From contig WPIO01000005.1 in assembly GCA_009760855.2 (NCBI GenBank), positions 8,094,001 to 8,158,000 on the forward strand: a stretch of DNA of 64,000 nucleotides, given 5' to 3'. Made by a program: the position numbers and the translations under genes. Shown one piece after another: positions 11,081 through 25,200 of this stretch. Position 1 is the stretch's first letter. Every line of letters begins with the position of its first letter. The DNA is from Cristatella mucedo (lineage: Eukaryota > Bryozoa > Phylactolaemata > Cristatellidae). The notes under the pieces are model-generated. The model made no database searches, was not told the origin of the DNA, and saw only the letters and a list, made by a program, of their open reading frames with translations.

Positions 11081-11933
11081 ATTTTTGCAATTAAATCCGT
11101 TTGCAATGACATAAAAAACCTCAACATAATGCAGTGAAATTCTGGTCACTCGCTTCGCACTGCTAACGCCTCCAAATATTGTATCCAGTCGGTAGGGTAA
11201 CTCGAGGCTACGGTAATTTAAAGCGGCCATCGGATTAACTAATCAAGCTAGTAAGTTCAGAGTCATAGTGACGCTTTGGTTTAACGATCAACCTTCAAAA
11301 CCGGTAAGCCGTCAGAGGCAGGTACTTTTAATGGGAACAGCGGGTCTAAACGTTAAGCGACACTGCAACCCACCCGTCTTCCCGGCTTCGAAAACCACGA
11401 AAACGAGTGCCCGACTAAATAGCCGCATTTAGATGGCGGCAGAAGTGCAGCTGGCAATTAAAAATTCCCAATTGCAGAACTCAGAAAATCACAACCTCTG
11501 TCGAAAAGTTCGAGCCCCGTGGACTAAAAGTCAGCGTAGGCGAAGCGTAGGTGCTTTCACTCGCGCTACACTCGCGAAGACCGACCGACGGGTGGAGCTC
11601 GGCGTTTTTAAATTAATTACGCGTCCGAGCGCCATTCAGCTACTGCCTAGCGAAAGCTGGATCTCGGCGAAGTTGTCTCAGCCCACGGTGCACGTGGATC
11701 GTGGACACATTCGACTCCTCCAAAGGCAGAAGCGAGGCATATCCTTACTTTGTCGAAGTGATGAACGAGGCCAGAGCAGAAATCCATTATTGCTGTACGA
11801 GTCCGCCCGAGCCGCGGGCTTTGCGTCGTTAGTTACCTTTGATTATTGCTCAGAGGCAAGCCCCGCCGCAGCGGCATTTCTCCGGGCCTGTCTGCCTCGT
11901 TTGCTCGGTTTCTCTTCCCAGATTTCGATCTAT

Positions 11934-11935
<2 letters not shown>

Positions 11936-11965
<30 letters not shown>

Positions 11966-11984
11966 AATACACGCACGTGCGTGC

Positions 11985-12035
<51 letters not shown>
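11936..12035 (+). repeat. Compound CA/CG microsatellite
   Basis: A CA array, a cacgcacgtgcgtgcgcgcacg interior, then a second CA array. The interior is purine-pyrimidine alternating (Z-DNA-prone). A G-run follows near 12126-12137. Confidence 0.95.
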
Positions 12036-12039
<4 letters not shown>

Positions 12040-12919
12040 CGCGAGCGCCCATTAGTCGGATACACTTACTCTGCAGCATCACATTTCCCGCCCGCCGGTC
12101 CAACTAGCCAGTCCGGTGGGTATTGGGGGGGGGGGGAGCGAGAGAGATGATTCATTGACCTGGATTTAGCGGTCGGTGGAGTTATCCCACCTGAGGGCGG
12201 TGACTTGTCAGTCATCCGCCCCTGACCCGTTCTGCTGAGTTCGCCCGATTACGGACTTGCCGTGGTTAGTCGCTGACCGGTGGACCGTAGCTGACGCGCT
12301 GCTACCTTCAAGTCCTGCACCTAGCGACCAGCTTGGTGAGTGTCTGCCATTTCCAAGGTTCTGTTAGGCTGGGTACGGCATGACTAAAGGTGTGACCATT
12401 TTCGCCGCTCTCCCGACCCGACCGAGGCGGAACTGTACAGCAGCGCAGTCGCGTGCTTCATCGCTCGCTTGCAGCATATGATACTCGATTTATAGGATTG
12501 TGACCTGCCCAATTTCAGAAAGACCCTCTCATTTACTGACAGTGCATCGGGATGGAGCCTACCGTATCGACTTCCGGCGGGTCCGGTGATTCCCCATCGG
12601 TAGCGCTAGTACCCTGCTTGTCCAGCTTTAGCTTTAGCCCTCGCCGGTGCTGAATGCGCGCATCGCCGACCGCTACATTCACTCCGGCGAATCTTTGGAC
12701 TTCCGGTGCTTCCAGCCCTTGGCTCCTCATGGCTTCGCTCTCCAGGAGAGATTCGGCCAGCACGAGGCGGCTAACTTTATTAGAAAAACGCGAGGTTTGA
12801 ACTTGAACTTGAAGAGCCGAGCGTCGTGCTGCCCCGTGTGAATAATGTTGCATCAAGCTGTTTGCTAGTAAAACGTTCGGCCGATCGCATGGCCTGGTGA
12901 TTTGACCGTCCTTCCTTCG

Positions 12920-13000
12920 CAGCGTATGTAAAGTGCCTAGGGAAGAGATTAAGTTCTCCGATGTCAGCATGCAAATGTATTATCATTATTATTGTTATGT
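12920..13000 (+). mobile_element. LINE 3' tail fragment
   Basis: gcgtatgtaaagtgcctagg and gaagagattaagttctcc, followed by cattattattgtta, match the tail of the main LINE family. Confidence 0.6.
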
Positions 13001-13189
13001 TAATGTGGAGATTATTCTGGAAGCCTGCGATCCCGTGTCCGCTTCTGCGTGCGGGCGCTTCAGTTTTTTGGCTGATCAGTTGGCACCAGCCATAACTGGG
13101 CGGACTGCAGTGCTTGTGTGCTGCGGTACATTGGGCGACGGTATTCTGGAGGGGTGCTTCAAAAATCCACCATCTATTCCTGCCCGAAT

Positions 13190-13335
13190 GTGCTCCCACT
13201 CACCAGCCAGGTCGTGGGTTCGACTCCTTCGGTAGGCAATGCTATATCTCCAGCTGCTGCAAGCAGGAGGGGTGAATGCTGCAACGGCTGTACGAGTTGA
13301 CGGCTAATGGCATGCTTAAGTAGCGACTGAAAACT
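13190..13335 (+). mobile_element. SINE-B fragment
   Basis: caggtcgtgggttcgactcc (box B) is followed by a diverged SINE-B body (gctgctgcaagcaggagg). Confidence 0.45.
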
Positions 13336-13989
13336 TCTGTGTCGGTGTGCAAAACCCGACGCCGATATTGTTGCCAGCAGCGTTTTGAGTGGCCAGCCAG
13401 CCAGCCAGCCAGCTCGTGAGGCTTTTGCCACTCTTTGCTCTGCGAGATTGCGATTGTGAGTTAGCTATTGTCTGAGCAGGGCGTCTAACGGGTCGTGCTC
13501 TTGTGCTTGACACCCAATGAATCGCCATCGAAATCCTTCGAAAGAAAAACCTGCTGCCAGAGTATAGCAACCGTGTGAAATTTCGTTACTGCTAGTGCAG
13601 CTCGGTGAAAAGCTTAGGAGGAGTGTTTATGTAGCACTGCCCCATGGGCATTTGACTTGGTGTAGCACAGCTAGCATCGGTGCTGTGAGCTGCCGAATCA
13701 GCTCCTGTGTGTGCAGAGTAGGACAAGGCTCGCTGACTATTGTTTAGCTCACTTACCTCTGCCGGTCTCGCTATTGTACAGGTAGCTGGCTTGGCTGGCC
13801 TGCCCGAGGCTATATGCTGCAATAGCATGTCGTTAATGCTTAGGCTGTGCACTAGGGAGGGTAGCTGCTGGTCGCTGCTGCAGGACTAGTCCAATAGGGA
13901 TGCTGATCGATCACCTGCTGTATACCAAAAAATTAATCACTACAGGTACAGCCGAGCTGCTGTCCTTTGACCTTGTAGATGTGTGGGTT

Positions 13990-14375
13990 GCCTTCCCCTC
14001 CTCGGTCCCCTAACTTTAATCTTTTAGCCTGGAACTCCCTCCCGACCTGCATCAGAACATCCCCCGACCTTACCACATTTAAAAGGAACCTAAAAACACA
14101 CCTATTTAGGACAGCATTTAGCGGGTCCCTGTGATTCGTCCTTGATGTGCTTATGCGTGCTGACACTGTGCATGCTGCCACTAACCACATTCACATGCTG
14201 ACTCTGTGCATGTCACCCCTAACCATATTATTCATTTGGTTTGTTTATCAAGCATGATTTTACTTACCATTCAATTGCATTTCCCTTTGCAGCAAATGTA
14301 AAGCACCTAGAGAGAGATTGAGTTCTCTAAGGGCGCTTTATCAAGTGAATTATTATTGTTATTATTATTATTAAT
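13990..14375 (+). mobile_element. LINE 3' end, 5'-truncated
   Basis: Carries the PNFNLLAWNSLPTCIRTSPDLT-type coding remnant, then ctatttaggacagcatttag and gcaaatgtaaagcacctaga, ending in attattgttattattatta. Confidence 0.75.
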
Positions 14376-15329
14376 CTGACTTCGTGAGCCTGCAGAACGG
14401 GTATATTGCATGAAGCATTAATTGCAAAATTTGTTGGCACTGCCTACTGGCACGGCAGCCGGCTCTATCCTGACTGTTTTATCTATGCTGACAACGCCCC
14501 ATCAGGTCAGACCAATAGAGAGCTAGCTAGCCATACCCTAGGGCTGCTAATAGTCCTGCACTTATGGCGGCCTGTGGACATGTAAGTAATAACGTCAGCC
14601 GACGGCTTGTAATCTTCCTCAGCTTGAGCTCATACATTGCACGTGAAGTAGGATAGCCGGATTCAGGCATAGACATGGGGTGTCTGTGCCCCCTACCCGT
14701 GTGCGTCCCCCACTTGGAGCGTCCCCCCTTGGAGCATCCCCCTTGGACCGGCCCCCCTTGGAGCTTCTCCCTAGGAGCACGGCTTGCTGCTAGCCATTGC
14801 CATGCCACCTTCACTTGATTGACTGTCTCTGACAAGGTCAAATTCTGGCCCCACTGTAGCTAAATCCTGGCTACACTCGAGGTCCGGGAATATCAAGTGT
14901 TGCCATTCGATCGCCTCTAATAATCCGGCGTTCTGACTTGTCACTAGAAGTGGAGTCCCGTCCGAGTATGTTTCAGTCAAATGCAGCAACTACTATTATT
15001 ATCGTCTCACAGTAGAAGTCAAGGCAGCTGATTCACCTGCCTCATTTATATAGAGAAGCCCGGTCACCTAGCTTGCAGCAGCAATTAAGACTTGCCTGCT
15101 ACTGCTGCTGCTGAAACTGTTGCTTCGCCTGTTTCGGCAGCTCATTTTCTGCTGATGCTGCTGTGCTGGGCTGTTCCTGCTTCCTCTGTCGGCCCATCCT
15201 GTCAATCAATCGGCCAAATGTCATGCCGACTGTTGAGCTGGTGTGTGAGTGCTACAATTACAGTTTGCTAACCTAATAGCTTTGCTTACCGATAGCCTTC
15301 GAGCAGCAATAGATTAACGCTTGCAGCAA

Positions 15330-15635
15330 ATGGCATAAACACATCTATTTATGACAGCATAAAACGCATCTATTTAGGACAGCATTTAGTGGGTCCCTGC
15401 GATTCGACCTTTATGTGCTTATGCATGCTGACACTGTTGCATGCTGCCACTAACCACACGTGCATGCTGACCCTGTGCATGTCATCCCTAACCGTGTTAT
15501 TCATGTTGTTTATTGAGCACGATACCACAATCATTCGATCATGCTTTCTGTGCAGCAATTGTAAAGCTCCTAGAAAGAGATTGAGTTCTCTGAGGGCACT
15601 TTATCAAATGTGTTATTATTATGATTATAAATGTC
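15330..15635 (+). mobile_element. LINE 3' end, 5'-truncated
   Basis: Non-coding LINE 3' region from ctatttaggacagcatttag to tgtaaagctcctagaaagag and gggcactttatcaaatgtg, then ttattattatg. The copy begins with a short internal duplication (aaaacgcatctatttaggac preceded by aacacatctatttatgacag). Confidence 0.7.
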
Positions 15636-16391
15636 CCAAATATTGCAAGTTGAAGCCATTCCTGGTGTGTTACGGCCACCTCTCTGAGCACCTCTGTTGG
15701 ACAGTGGGCCTGCTGTGCCTGGCCCTTTGCTGCACACAGCTGGCGTGCTAGCTCGGCGGGCAAGCTTATGTGTGTTAGCACGCTCGGTGCCGGCGAGTGC
15801 ATATGCACAGGTTATCTCGTGCATGCAGGCGTGTGCTGAGCTGATCGCCTGAGCTGCTACTTGGTGTAGGCTTCCACAAAATCTACCCCAGTGGCAGCCG
15901 TGGAATGGAATGACGTAGCTTCGCTCCATCGGGCACCCCGGTCGGTTAGACTGCTGCTGCTGCCTGCGTGACCTGGCCAGCTCTCTGGTCTCGAGTATAC
16001 AGGCATCCTTGGCTTGCAAAGCAGCTGGCCTTTTGGAAGGTCGTCCGGGCAGCTAGAACATGCTAACCTGCTGGCGAACAGCGAGCTTTGTTTTAGTGCC
16101 CAGCCGTGCCGAAGTGCTGGCTAGCACGGCGCATGTGGGAGGCGATGGCACACTTCATCCCCGGCGGTAGGGGGTGGGGGGCGATGTTTATGTGGACGGC
16201 GTGGGCGGTTCACTTGTAGGGGTTCATGTGGGCGGTGTGGGTCGATGGCACACTTCATCCCTCGGCCTGGCACGGCCATACTGTGGTCGGTGGTGCTCAG
16301 CTGTGTGACCAACCGTCTTCATCTCGTCCCGAGCGCACCTTCATATTGAAGGAAGTAATTTTATTTGTTAGCCTGAACTACTGTCCAGCCA

Positions 16392-17419
16392 ATGGCTCAC
16401 GACGCCCTCGCCATCACTGGCCTGTGCATCGTCACTCTGAAGGCTCCACCAGGCTACACGATGGTAAGCCATTGCTGCTACGGCTCTCTCCACTGCCGCC
16501 CCCACGCCTCCAAAAATGCCTTGCCACGACTCTACTGGGCCGTGCACTAGGCGATAGCTCTGCTGCTGGGCTCGCAGAGTCGTCCGTGCTGCTGCACTTG
16601 ATGGCACGGGTCAGTTGTCGGCTTCCGCTGCAGCGGCCACCAGGGGCAGAGCCACCGGCACTACTGTAGCTGTTCTCTCCCGGTGCCCGGCCAGCTGTCG
16701 CGGCCCTGCTTATCGGACCTCATCGCCAGCCGCCCACTGTGGCTGCTCGCTCGTGTCGTTGCGAGCAGTCGGGCTGCCCACCCCACGCTCGCTGTAACAC
16801 AGCAGCGGCGCCCCTGGTTTGCTCGCCCACACAGCTGCCGCTGTCACTTTGGGGACGCTCATGCTCTCAAGCAGGCGCCGCCCGTCCGCCTCGGACATGG
16901 CTGGCTGCCTCCCTGCAAACAGTTGCGGCAGCCGCCTCGGTTGCTGCTGCTGCTACCGGTGCTCATGCTGCTAAAGTGTTTAGGCCACCGAGCTGCCTGC
17001 GTTTCTCGTTTTTCTGTGAGCTTCCTTCCGGCTGCAGCTGCTGCCATCATAGCTAAGCTTGCATGCACTTGTCTCCGGTCGATGTCGGGCTGCATTCTTG
17101 ATTCGTGTCTCTCATCGTGTGCAAGATTGAAAAATGTGCGGATAAACCAGAAGAAGCCAACCTGTGGAATAGTGGTCAGCTATTTTCCAAGAAGGCCAGG
17201 AGATTCCTCTGCATCACCAGGCAGTTTCCTCTCGATAATGTAAGTGTGCCCACAATGTGGGCATGCATGTCCACTCGCTTGCTGCCACCCCCACACTGTC
17301 CATCCTGAAGCTGGCAGTTTGTGGCTGTGGCTGTAGTGTTAGCTTTCTGATTTGACGCAGTCTTTCATTCCTTTCACTGTCTCTCTCATTCTCTCTCTCT
17401 CCCTCTGTGTGTGTGTGTA

Positions 17420-17496
<77 letters not shown>

Positions 17497-18213
17497 ATGC
17501 GTGCGTGTCACTGCCACTATGTCATTGTCTCTGTCTCTTACTCAAAGGCAAACCGCATGCTAGGAGGCAGGCTAACCTGTGTACTACTTTTCGGCATATC
17601 TGCTAGGGTCGTCTTAACAACGTTCTGGTCGGCATGGTGGTGATAGATGAAAAGGACCCGGCACCAGACGGCTACTCGCTAATGAACTCCACCATTGATA
17701 CACGTGAGGCTCGCTTAATTGCACGACTCCACCTCCCGGCATTTTTCCTTGGTCTGGTCAACTGTAGGTGGTGTAGTCAGGAATTTTGCATGCTTAAGCT
17801 GATGCGGATGTCACGTCCGTAAAGTTGAAAGCTTGAAAATTCAAGGCAGTGAACCGCTAGCCTGCTTATGCACATCCACATTGAATTAGCCTCAGTAAAA
17901 TCTGTTGTAAATGCAGTGAAAGAGGGGTAAAGTTCACCTGATTCTTCAATCTCATTGTGGAAGAAGGCTTTTGACGGCTATTGCCAGCTCGCCGGTCAAT
18001 AAGACAAACTACTTGCTGTAGGACTCTAGCCTGATGACCTGGGTCGTGAAGACCCAAGCAGCTAATCGTTTGGTTTGGTTAATACTCAGCTGTTCAGTGA
18101 TAATTTCACTCGGGCAGGTGGCTGTGTGTGTGTGTGTGTGTGTGTGTGCGCGTGTGCGCGTGTGCGCGTGTGCGCGTGTGCGCGTGTGCGCGTGTGCGCG
18201 TGTGCGCGTGTGC

Positions 18214-18248
<35 letters not shown>

Positions 18249-19762
18249 ATGGCGAACTAAATATTAAATGTGCATGCCACAATGTGGAATTAAAACCAAA
18301 GTTGTTTGATGCCTATTGTGGAAATGGCAGCTATATCGCATTTCGAATTTGTTAATATGCTGGCTTACCTGGGTCGTTTGAGGCCGTAGCATGAAGAAAT
18401 GCAAGCGAAATTGCATGAACTTTGATGGGTTAACTCGTAACACCCTTTTGTATAATTTGGAAGAAATACCAGTGTTTTGACTATTGTTAGGTAAATGACA
18501 GCTGTATTGAAGTGTACTGCAGTTATTTGTGGGCCTCGAATTTTTGTGCTCGAAACATCAACAACCTACCTCGGAACAGTCCTAGTTGGAGATTACCTTC
18601 AAGGACTCGCTCACAACCTAAGCATCTAATTAGAGAAATAGCCTAACATCATTAAGCTCTGTTAACTCGTTCTACATAACTATACTATTTCAAAATATAT
18701 TTAAAAGCTGGCATAAACTGTAATACGATGTGACTTATGCAAAGTATGTATACCTTCTAATAAAATACTCTAGCTATAAATATTTATTTAAACCAGCATT
18801 CCTTAAGATGATTTTTGTGTGCTTTTGTCAGCGCACTTTTGTCCTTGGCGCTTATGTTGTTGCACTCTGTTGTCCTGTCCACTTCTGTCACCTACCTAAC
18901 CCACACCCTACCTTGGGGTGTAATGTCATTTAACCAGCGCTTTCAGAACTCAATTTAGCACTCAAATAAATTGGTATGAATTATTTTGCCTTCTCGGTTA
19001 GTTTTTGGAAAACTGTGACAACTGATCTATTAAAAGGTGTTATTATGCCGAATATATGTGAAGCTTAAAGGTGCCCATTGGGTCCGGTTCGTAACCCGGA
19101 ACCTGTTCTTAATACCCGAGGCGTTTGTGACCTGGACCCCACTGTATTATTAAGCACTCAGCTGTGAGAATGAGACCGGACGAGGGACCTGCACTCACGA
19201 AACCCCCTCCCCCGCACGCATGCATGCACAAGCACACACAGTACCGAGGCGAATCGCAGTGCTCTCCAGTGGCGCATACTCCATGCAGGGGACACACTGT
19301 CTGAGTAGGCCTAGCAGTGCAGCTGGCCTGAGACCTCAGTGGAGCACCAACGATGGCATTCTGCGGTAGTTTGGCAACGAAGGGCTTCAGTTAGGCCTCT
19401 AACCGGATTGGCTGCTTGTTGGCGTGCATGTTTTCTCTTTTCTTAGTTCCTAAGTATCCCGCGAAAATGACAAGAGTGTCGCCCTAGCCGGCTTTTGCGG
19501 ATCTGTTTCACGTGGCCTGCATACTTTTTTGGTCGATCTCCACTCTGCCAGAAATGCTACCACGTGCTGTGGTTTCGTATGCTGTGACTGCCCTTGCTCG
19601 AATTGAATACTTGTCTGATCGCCACGCTGCAGAAGATGTGGCGACGTGCAAAAAAGTGATCGCCGTGAAAATGGTACCTCGGCATTTCGCCCGAGAGGCC
19701 ATCTGCGATATTGTGTTTCATTCAAAAAACCGGAAGCTGCCGGCACCGTACCAGGCTGTGGG
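16392..19762 (+). CDS. MVB12: MVB12 exons 1-4: MABP domain
   Basis: Four exons together encode residues 1-138, the MABP fold. In MVB12 proteins this fold binds acidic phospholipid membranes. Exon 1 (72 nt) carries the start and the first strand. Exon 2 is preceded by cgtgtgcaag. Exon 3 ends after ...NSTIDT in phase 1. Exon 4 resumes with [19 protein letters not shown] and ends in phase 2. Intron 2 contains a GT array at 17407-17500. Confidence 0.9.
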
Positions 19763-22030
19763 GTGAGCAGCGCTGTCAGTGCTGCTGCCCGGTGGGCGCT
19801 GGCCTTGCGTCCGATCCCATCGTCGGCAGGCATGGGCAGTGGTGGCGATTTGCTCATGCGCACGAACCCCGGCATCTACAAAGCTTTTTCTATGGTGTCG
19901 GCAGTGTCATGGTTCGATCGTCTGAATTAGCCCAACTCAGATAAGCCGCTGCCGTCGAGGCACTGCATCCGGTCCTAGCGCCTGCGCTGCTTAATGGACT
20001 ACTGAAAGCCCAGGAGGTAAGGTGCTCGCTCTTCACGGCCGAGTTAGTGCAGTCAAGAAAGACATGGTGCTCAAGAAAGACGTGATGACGAATGTTATCA
20101 AAAACTGCCCCTAGATCTAGCAGAGAAGAGAGAGTCTACCCATATTCATAAGCATTCCTTATATAATATATCCTGTATATATCCGTGATGGCACACTGGG
20201 TAAGGCGGTTGCTTTCACGACCTCGGTCCTGAGGTCGTGGGTTTGATTCCTGCGGTGGGCGATCCTTTATCGCCACTGCAAGCGTTGGTGATAGCCGGAA
20301 AGGCTCTTCTGTCGCTATACAAAAAGAGGCTGTTTAATCAGCTAGGATTTATTTATTGATCTATAATTAAAAAATATAATTCATTTGTATAGCACCCCAA
20401 GAGAACTTAATCTCTATTCCTGCGCCTCACATATGCCTCAGGGCTCGAGCCCACGACCTCAGCCAGACCTTGGTCGGGGCGAGCACCTTAACCGCTGGAC
20501 CAACCCACTCCTTAGAAAAGATTGTCATGCACTAGCGGTTGTGCCGACTGGAGAGTGATGTGCGCTCTGGGTGAGCCTAGCCTTGGCTGGTCGTATGAGT
20601 CTGAGTAAGAATGTTGCTTCATCTGATGATGTATGTTGGGGCCATTGGAGTTCCTTTTATCGGATTTAAAAACCAAACTAATGGCCGTAATCACCACCAA
20701 CCGTGTAGCGTTGATGGCTGTTTTCAGTCGCAGTGCCAACATTTAGCTCCAGTTGTCTCGAGAGGACCAGAGACCTAGCAAGATGTTTCAGCCACTGCAG
20801 AAAGTAGCCTCTATTCCTGAACATCTATTAAGCATGTGGACTAGCTGTGGAGGCTGTCATCAGAATTAAAATTGTAGGTCTCACTGTGAGCTAATTTAAC
20901 AGCCTGATTTATATAGCAGCAGAAGAGCCTTAATGGCTATCACCACTGCTAGCAGATGGCAATAAAGGATTGCCCACTGCAGGATTCGACCCACTACCTC
21001 TACCATCACCGGTTGATGGTTACGCTGTCGGCACTGCCAATTTGGTGAGCTTATTAGGGGGTCATTGTCGCTTGTTCGACCAGTACGTTAAGGGTAAGGG
21101 TTTTCTGTGAGTAGGTACGGTTTTATTATCGTTTAGTTTTAGCGCATCGGCCGACATGAAAGACTTATTATGGCAAATCGGCTCTCAGCTTATTAGTTGC
21201 CACAGATCAATCTGAGGCCCTGAATGACATGAATAAATGGGTTTCGTCGGCATAGAAGTGATCGTCGACACCGTGGGCCTGAATTGCCTCCTTCAGATGC
21301 TGTGGCAAAAGTGTCAGTCACCCTGAAATAGCTTTTAGAATGTAACCTGTGACTGGTAGTATAAAGGAAGCTTGTTACACTCGGCCTTTGGATCACCTTA
21401 GCAGAATTGGGTGTGGTGGACCGGCCGCTGGCAACTTCGACCAGAGATGTCGAGGCTTAGTCGAGCTGCTAATTACTCATACCCTGGGCTTGATAGTTGT
21501 ACTACTCGAACAGCCTTTCCTCCTGAGGCTGCCTCTCCTTTTAACTTTTCTGGGCTAAGGTCAGATCTTCTGCAGCTGCCCAGAGCTGCTTCCTGCCGTG
21601 ATAGCCATTTGGGCTACTTTCCGCATAGTTTGCTTCCTGCCTTCCCCACCCACCCTCTGCGCAGGGGGGGGGGAGAGAGGCCTCTGTATAGGCTTTCCCT
21701 GGCACCCGATGCACACGCCTGTGGCTCCAAGCTAATGCTGGTGCTTCTTCTTTTTCCCCTACAGGGATATTGGCGGCCTGCTCATAGGCGTCCGAACGGC
21801 ACCCGTGACCCAGTTCGGTGCAATGGCACCATCGTCAACCAATTTTGTGCCAATGACTTACAATGGAGGCATGTTGCCCCAGCAGCCTGGATACATGATC
21901 CAGCCGACTATGATTCCCTCTCAGTAAGTGCACTGGCCGTCCCCTCACAGAGAAAAAGAGAGACATAGACGAAGAGGGAGGAGAGCAGCAGAGACAGAGA
22001 AGAGAATGAGAGAGACAGACAGGCAGAGAC

Positions 22031-22093
<63 letters not shown>

Positions 22094-22128
22094 TAGAGAG
22101 ACAGAGAAGAGCAACAGAGACAGAGAAG

Positions 22129-22200
<72 letters not shown>

Positions 22201-25200
22201 GAGACAAAAACGGCTCGTTGCAGCTACTTGCCACTATTGCTGCCTGCTGCACATGCCACTGACAATCATGCTGCTCGTTGTGGTGAGGCAACAGCTGCGT
22301 CTTTGGTCTCGGCATGTCACACTGGGTTGTCCATAGTGCACACTGTTCTACTCCTCTCTTGCAGGACCACAATGCAGCAGCCTCTGCCATATCCAGTCAG
22401 TCCGCGGACTCAGCTGCCGCCGCTTGGCACTTCCACTACGCTGGACTCTGCTTCCCAGGGAGATTTCATCGGTGCTGCTCCCAGTGCCGCTCCCATTGCC
22501 GCTCCCAGCGGCCCCCGGTTGCAGCACCAAACGTCACAGCTGGGCTCGGTGTTCAAGTCTGGACGTGAGTGATCAGCACGCAAACGCATTGCGCCGTCAT
22601 TGCCTTGCCCTCATCGACTTGCCTCCCTGGACCGAGGCCGCTCAAGGAAGTGTGGCCTGCTCTGGCAGAGGACTGAGAGAGGGAGGGCCGTCTAAGCAAT
22701 GTGGGGGGCTGGGAAGCAGCCGGTCAACCACCAAAAGAAGGAGGCGTGCATGCATGCTAGCGATCAGCAGAGCTTGCCGACGTGTGTCCATTCGTTCGCC
22801 TCCGAGAGTCTGCATAACTGCCGTTCGTCTGCTTCAGTCGTCTCATTGCTCGTTTGTCCCTTCCCCCCCCCCCTTAGTTTCTCTCGATGGTCGTCCTTTT
22901 GCTGTCCTTTTTTCCTGCTCTCTCTCTCTCTTTAGCTGTTGGCCGAGTCCCGCATGCGTTGTTGGCTTGCTGCATGTCGAAGGGAGCAAGCTGGCTGAAG
23001 CTGCAGCCAGCCAGCTTGCTCGTAACCAAATGACCCACCCCTCCCCCCAGTTCTGAACGTGGTATTGTCTGAGGAGGCTAGCCAGTGCGATTGCTCTGTG
23101 CGTGCAGGGTGTATGCCATTTCTGTGCCTCCGGTGACACGATAGTGTGTCCTGCTGTTACACTTAAGTATCCTCTCTTCATCCTCCCTGCTGTAGTGCCG
23201 TGCTAATGGAGCCTCAGCAGCAGTGTTAAAGCCCAGTATAGCTTTGCAGCCTCTGCACCGGTGTAAGGCGAGCTTCAAAAAGAGCAGACGTTGTTACTTA
23301 CTTTGTGGACCTTGTCCTCTGCCATGTGCATCTATGTGTGAGGAGGAGCTAATCCTAGTCCGGAGGGCTTCAATCGAGCACATTGGCTTCAGTATTAGTA
23401 TGATATTCTGGATTGCCTGTCGAAGTATGACTGGGTTTATGGTGGTCTCTATGGGTACTATCGAAGGAGAGACCTCCTTCGATAGTAGCCACTTGGTGAG
23501 GCCTGCTCTGACCAGCGCTGCAGGAGGAGGAGTGAGAACGTCTCACGATCTCATTCCGAGAAGTGCCGACGGACATTAAAAGAAACACTTCTGTAACATC
23601 CTGAGTCGCTTTACGTATTATATCTGCACCTCATATTTGACAAGTGCCTCGTGCAGGGAAGAAGATCAAATCAAAAATGGTGGCATCTGCTGAGGGGAGT
23701 TTCTGCACTTCCCAGCTCACCCCGACTCTTTTGTCAGTAGTAAAGCAAGCCCTCTCTTACCTACAGAGGCCCCCTCCTCCTTGTGCTCCTTTGCACTCGG
23801 CTTATGCTAGCGCTGAGCAATGCCGATCTTGTCTTGTCCTGACAGGTGTGGGGGAATAGGCATCCAGCTTTTTATGATAGGGTCGATCCCACGCCCACGA
23901 CATCTGCTAATATACCCTGTCCCGTCAAGGCTCTGTCACATAACTTTCGGTCACCTCATTCTCTTGCTCTGGCCTACCCAACTGAACCACTTTTTATTTT
24001 TGTTGGCTTCCCATCGGACCACCTGCTTCTCTGACTCAGGTCTCGAAGTTGTGCCCCTAACCAACTTCAAACTCTTTTCAGAATTGCGACTGCAGTTCCT
24101 TTGCTCCCGAAGCTCACATATGATGGAACTCACATATGAAAGGCTAACACTCAAAATCGGCTCTCCTGATGAATCTGCACGAAATCTAGGTGTCGTGTTT
24201 CAAAGTGACCTTTCATTAGACGACCTAATCAGCTCCACAGTCAAGTCTGCCTACTTTCAGCTACATAAAATTGCTTTAAAAAATTCGGGCTTGTTTAGAT
24301 GGGATGCCACATCTAAATTCGTCCATGCATTTGTGACATCCGTCTTGACTTCTGTAACTCACTGCTTCTTGCACTCAGGCGCTTATAGTTGGTGCAAAAC
24401 TCTGCAGCTAGGCTTGTCTGTCGTGAGCATCACAGTTGCCACATCACACCACTTCTGGCCGACCGGACTGGCTACCAGTTAAGCAACTGATTGACTTCAA
24501 GGTTACGTCACTCACTTTTAAGTCCCTTAATTCTGTGGCTCCAGCCTACCTATCAGATCTACTCCCGTACTATGCCAAGCATCGTACCACCTGCTTTTCG
24601 AAATCAAACTTTTTATCTATACCCCGTACAAACCTCAAAACTTTTGGAGACCGTGCCTTTAGTTCATATGCTCCCAAGGTCTGGAACTCACTCCTGACAT
24701 GCGTCACGACATCCCCTGACTTGACCGCATTTAAAAAGAAACTAAAATGCATCTATTTAAGACAGCATTTAGTGGGTCCCTGTGATTTGTCCTCATGTGC
24801 TTATGCTTGCTGACACTGTGCATGCTGCCACTAACCACACTTGCATGCTGACCCTGTGCATGTCACCCCTAACTATGTTATTCTTTATTGAGCATGCTAC
24901 CACTAACCATTCGATCATGCTTCCTTTACAGCATATGTTAAATGCCTAGAAAGAGATATGAGTTTTATGAGGGGCGCTTTATCAAATGTTTTATTCTTAT
25001 AATTACTATTACTATTATGGCAAAAATCTCATGATCTCCTGTGGAAATGACCTTGTTAGAAACATAGCTTATTCAACTGCCTTATTATTTTACATGTTGA
25101 CACTGCTTGTCACCTCTAACTATGTTATGCTTGTTGAAATTGTGCATTCTACCACATATCATCGATCATGCTTCCTTTACAGCATATGCTAAGTGCCTAG

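Noticed and set aside
11433-12038. 201-codon plus-strand open frame
   Set aside because: Its C-terminal third is the CA microsatellite, the rest shows no domain or codon pattern, and a shadow frame exists on the other strand.
16226-16669. 147-codon plus frame overlapping MVB12 exon 1
   Set aside because: It is in a different frame from the MABP start ([14 protein letters not shown]) and ends in low-complexity sequence.
21928-22572. 214-codon plus frame rich in Arg/Glu
   Set aside because: This is translation of the GA array in MVB12 intron 5, out of frame with the real exon 6.
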